44,298 nucleotides of DNA from Acidimicrobiaceae bacterium. Its GTDB lineage: Bacteria; Actinomycetota; Acidimicrobiia; Acidimicrobiales; Ilumatobacteraceae. The stretch lies in contig NZZV01000011.1 in assembly GCA_002698945.1 (NCBI GenBank), positions 1 through 44,298 on the forward strand, written 5' to 3'. This document shows, piece by piece, positions 42,603-44,298 of the stretch. Position 1 is the stretch's first letter, and each line of letters opens with the position of its first letter. A program made the position numbers and the translations under genes. The notes below the pieces were generated by a model, which saw only the letters and a list, made by a program, of their open reading frames with translations, did no database searches and was not told the DNA's origin.

Positions 42603-44110
42603 CGAGCACCGCACCCTTCCCGTCACGATCGTTCGGGGTGCTCATGCACCCGACCTCGTTCCCGGGACCCGAACCGATCGGCACGCTCGGTGCCGAGGCG
42701 CACGAGTTCGTCGACTGGCTCGCCTCGACCGGTGCGTCGATCTGGCAGATCCTGCCCCTCACGTATCTCGGCGAGGAGGATTCGCCGTACTTCAGCCCGT
42801 CGTCGTTCGCCGGCAACACCTGGCTGATCGATCTGCGCGAGTTGGTGGCGGCCGGCCTCCTGGGTGGCATCGGCACACCACCGACGCCTGGTGGACCGCC
42901 GGGGCCGGTCGACTTCGACCGGATGCGTGAATGGAAAGCGCCGCTGCTCGAAACGGCGGCCGGCACGTTCCTCGCCGATGACGGGCACCCGTGGTGGCCC
43001 GAGTACGAACGCTTCGTTGCCGACGCACCCTGGTTGGCCGATGTCTGCCACTTCATCGCCCGCAAGCGCACCGATCCCGACACGCCGTGGTGGGAGTGGG
43101 ACGGACCGATCCGGCGTCGTGAGACCGCGGCGCTCGCCGCGTCGGCGATCGAGCATGCTGCGGCGATCGAACGTGAGCACGTCCTCCAGTTCTTCTTCGA
43201 GCGTCAGTGGCGGGCCCTCCGGCAACGGGCCAACGCCGCCGGCATCCAGGTGCTCGGCGACGTGCCGATCTACGTCGCCCCGGACTCGGCCGACGTGTGG
43301 GCCCACCAGGATCAGTTCCAACTCGACAGGGCGGGGCGACTCACGGCACAGGCGGGGGTGCCGCCCGACTACTTCAGCGAGACCGGTCAACTGTGGGGCA
43401 ACCCGATCTACCGGTGGGACGAGATGGCCGACGACGGGTTCACCTGGTGGGTCGATCGCCTGCGACGCACCCTGGATCAGGCCGACGTCGTGCGGATCGA
43501 TCACTTCCGGGCGTTGTCCGCCTACTGGTCGGTACCGGCGGGCGACGACACCGCGATCGGCGGCGAGTGGGTGCCGGGTCCCGGTCAGGCGTTCGTCGAC
43601 GCGGTCCGTCGGGCGTTCCCCGGTCTCCCGATCGTCGCCGAGGACCTCGGCGACCTGGACGACGATGTGCTCGCGTTGCGGGACCGCAACGATCTCGTCG
43701 GGATGCGTGTCCTCCAGTTCGGGTTCGACGGGCCCCCGAACGATCACCACCCGAGCCGGATCGTCGAACGCAGCGTCGTCTACACCGGCACCCACGACAA
43801 CGACACCCTGGCCGGCTGGTGGACCTCGTCGCCCCGGAGCCGCAAGGAGCGGGTACGGCGCGACACCGGCATGCCGCCACGGGTTCGTACCCGCCGAGCG
43901 GTGTGGTGGTTGATCGAGGTCGCGCTCGACACGCCGGCGGTTGCGGCCGTCGTCCCGATGCAGGACCTGCTCGTGCTCGGCACCGAGGCCCGCATGAACG
44001 TGCCGGGCACCGACACCGGCAACTGGCGCTGGCGACTCGAGCCGGGACTGCTCAGCGACCGCCTCGCCGCCGACCTGCGAGCGCTCGCCACGGCGACAAC
44101 CCGCTGCTGA
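42599..44110 (+). CDS. malQ: 4-alpha-glucanotransferase (amylomaltase, GH77)
   Basis: MalQ transfers alpha-1,4-glucan segments between maltooligosaccharides and works in glycogen/maltodextrin metabolism. The 503-residue product has the short bacterial GH77 length. Catalytic residues: nucleophile Asp301 in VVRIDHFRAL, acid/base Glu348 in IVAEDLGDL and transition-state Asp400 in YTGTHDNDT. The early GDVPIYVAPDSADVW and GNPIYRWDEM motifs are typical. GTG 42599 is fixed by the overlap with the lipoprotein stop and by the conserved N-terminus SFGVLMHPTSFPGP beginning at residue 11. A probable terminator hairpin follows, then tandem repeats. Confidence 0.95.
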   Translation: MTSTAPFPSRSFGVLMHPTSFPGPEPIGTLGAEAHEFVDWLASTGASIWQILPLTYLGEEDSPYFSPSSFAGNTWLIDLRELVAAGLLGGIGTPPTPGGPPGPVDFDRMREWKAPLLETAAGTFLADDGHPWWPEYERFVADAPWLADVCHFIARKRTDPDTPWWEWDGPIRRRETAALAASAIEHAAAIEREHVLQFFFERQWRALRQRANAAGIQVLGDVPIYVAPDSADVWAHQDQFQLDRAGRLTAQAGVPPDYFSETGQLWGNPIYRWDEMADDGFTWWVDRLRRTLDQADVVRIDHFRALSAYWSVPAGDDTAIGGEWVPGPGQAFVDAVRRAFPGLPIVAEDLGDLDDDVLALRDRNDLVGMRVLQFGFDGPPNDHHPSRIVERSVVYTGTHDNDTLAGWWTSSPRSRKERVRRDTGMPPRVRTRRAVWWLIEVALDTPAVAAVVPMQDLLVLGTEARMNVPGTDTGNWRWRLEPGLLSDRLAADLRALATATTRC

Positions 44111-44125
44111 CGGTCGCTGAGGAGT

Positions 44126-44157
44126 GCAGCGCCATCGCGAGGCAACCGCCGCGCTGC
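44126..44157 (+). terminator. malQ terminator hairpin
   Basis: GCAGCGC (44126-44132) pairs with GCGCTGC (44151-44157), 16 nt after the malQ stop, with an 18-nt loop. No U-tract. Confidence 0.45.
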
Positions 44158-44166
44158 GGAGGCACG

Positions 44167-44298
44167 CTTCTCGGTGCATCTGGTTGCGCCTCCCGCAACC
44201 ATCGCCGCCGAGATCCCGGGTCCCAGCGTTGGTGCGCGCCTTCTCGGTGCATGGAGTTGCACCTCCCGCAACCATCGCCACCGAGATCCCGGGTCCCA
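44167..44298. repeat. Tandem 73-bp-period structured repeat reaching the window edge
   Basis: Two 59-bp units (44167-44225 and 44240-44298) are identical at about 54 of 59 positions and separated by 14 bp. Each unit folds: unit 1 has inner stem GGTTGCG/CGCAACC (44182-44188 with 44194-44200) and outer stem TCTCGG/CCGAGA; unit 2 has outer stem TCTCGGTG/CACCGAGA (44242-44249 with 44279-44286) and inner GTTGC/GCAAC. The array may continue beyond the window. Confidence 0.8.

Noticed and set aside
44167-44298. Integron attC sites or a CRISPR array
   Set aside because: No RYYYAAC/GTTRRRY core pair is present, unit spacing is only 14 bp, and no integrase or cas gene is in the window.

Overview
The window is GC-rich (roughly 68-70% by eye) with tightly packed genes on both strands. 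It most likely comes from a chromosome of the Actinobacteria. Three things support this. (1) The gene neighbourhood uvrA ... uvrB ... coaE-rpsA ... polA-pdtaR ... trpA-trpB ... trpC keeps the same set of genes found in the Mycobacterium tuberculosis chromosome. (2) DNA polymerase I has a degenerate proofreading domain. (3) Many genes carry a TANNNT -10 hexamer only 6-9 nt before the start codon, the hallmark of leaderless actinobacterial mRNAs. A complete type II fatty-acid cluster and a dedicated TrpF argue against mycobacteria and streptomycetes. An Acidimicrobiia (Ilumatobacter-like) origin is my best guess and is inference only.

Layout. 1-5743: end of a probable transporter gene, uvrA, pcm, and a NarL-type two-component pair. 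5827-10467: a giant multi-pass membrane protein of unknown function, then uvrB with a consensus LexA box at its promoter. 10578-13314: a repeat-rich lipoprotein, a short SSB-like OB-fold protein, a gamma-glutamylcyclotransferase-like protein and a tandem GNAT. 13241-15261: coaE and rpsA. 15409-22527: a minus-strand operon led by an unusual fusion (adenylation domain, carrier domain, membrane acyltransferase), followed by a ferric-iron ABC transporter (binding lipoprotein, double permease, ATPase) and a SAM methyltransferase. 22635-27034: polA, the ANTAR regulator pdtaR, a small coiled-coil gene starting 1 nt after an atypical tRNA with a CAA anticodon, and an RDD membrane protein. 27155-32026: fabD-fabH-fabG-acpP-fabF with convergent fabZ. 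32027-32564: the only gene-free stretch above 300 nt, with a predicted small RNA or leader carrying a 7-codon ORF. 32565-37918: trpA-trpB-trpF, an amphi-Trp gene, trpC and glyS. 38050-44110: selO, a flavin-barrel protein, an SGNH hydrolase, tRNA-Val, a GFA-family protein, and a lipoprotein translationally coupled to malQ. The window ends inside tandem structured repeats.

How the genes work together. Nucleotide-excision repair (uvrA, uvrB) is probably under SOS control. The fab cluster forms a nearly complete elongation set; only an enoyl-ACP reductase is missing. The trp genes cover indole-glycerol-phosphate formation to tryptophan, with trpC in a glyS operon and trpFBA under its own promoter. 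The most novel-looking unit is the adenylation-carrier-acyltransferase fusion coupled to iron uptake. Other points for a second look are the class-I-shaped tRNA with a Leu anticodon abutting an ORF, the FabD with an extra lysine-less biotinyl/lipoyl-like domain, the 32.25-32.50 kb leader RNA, and four repeat families.
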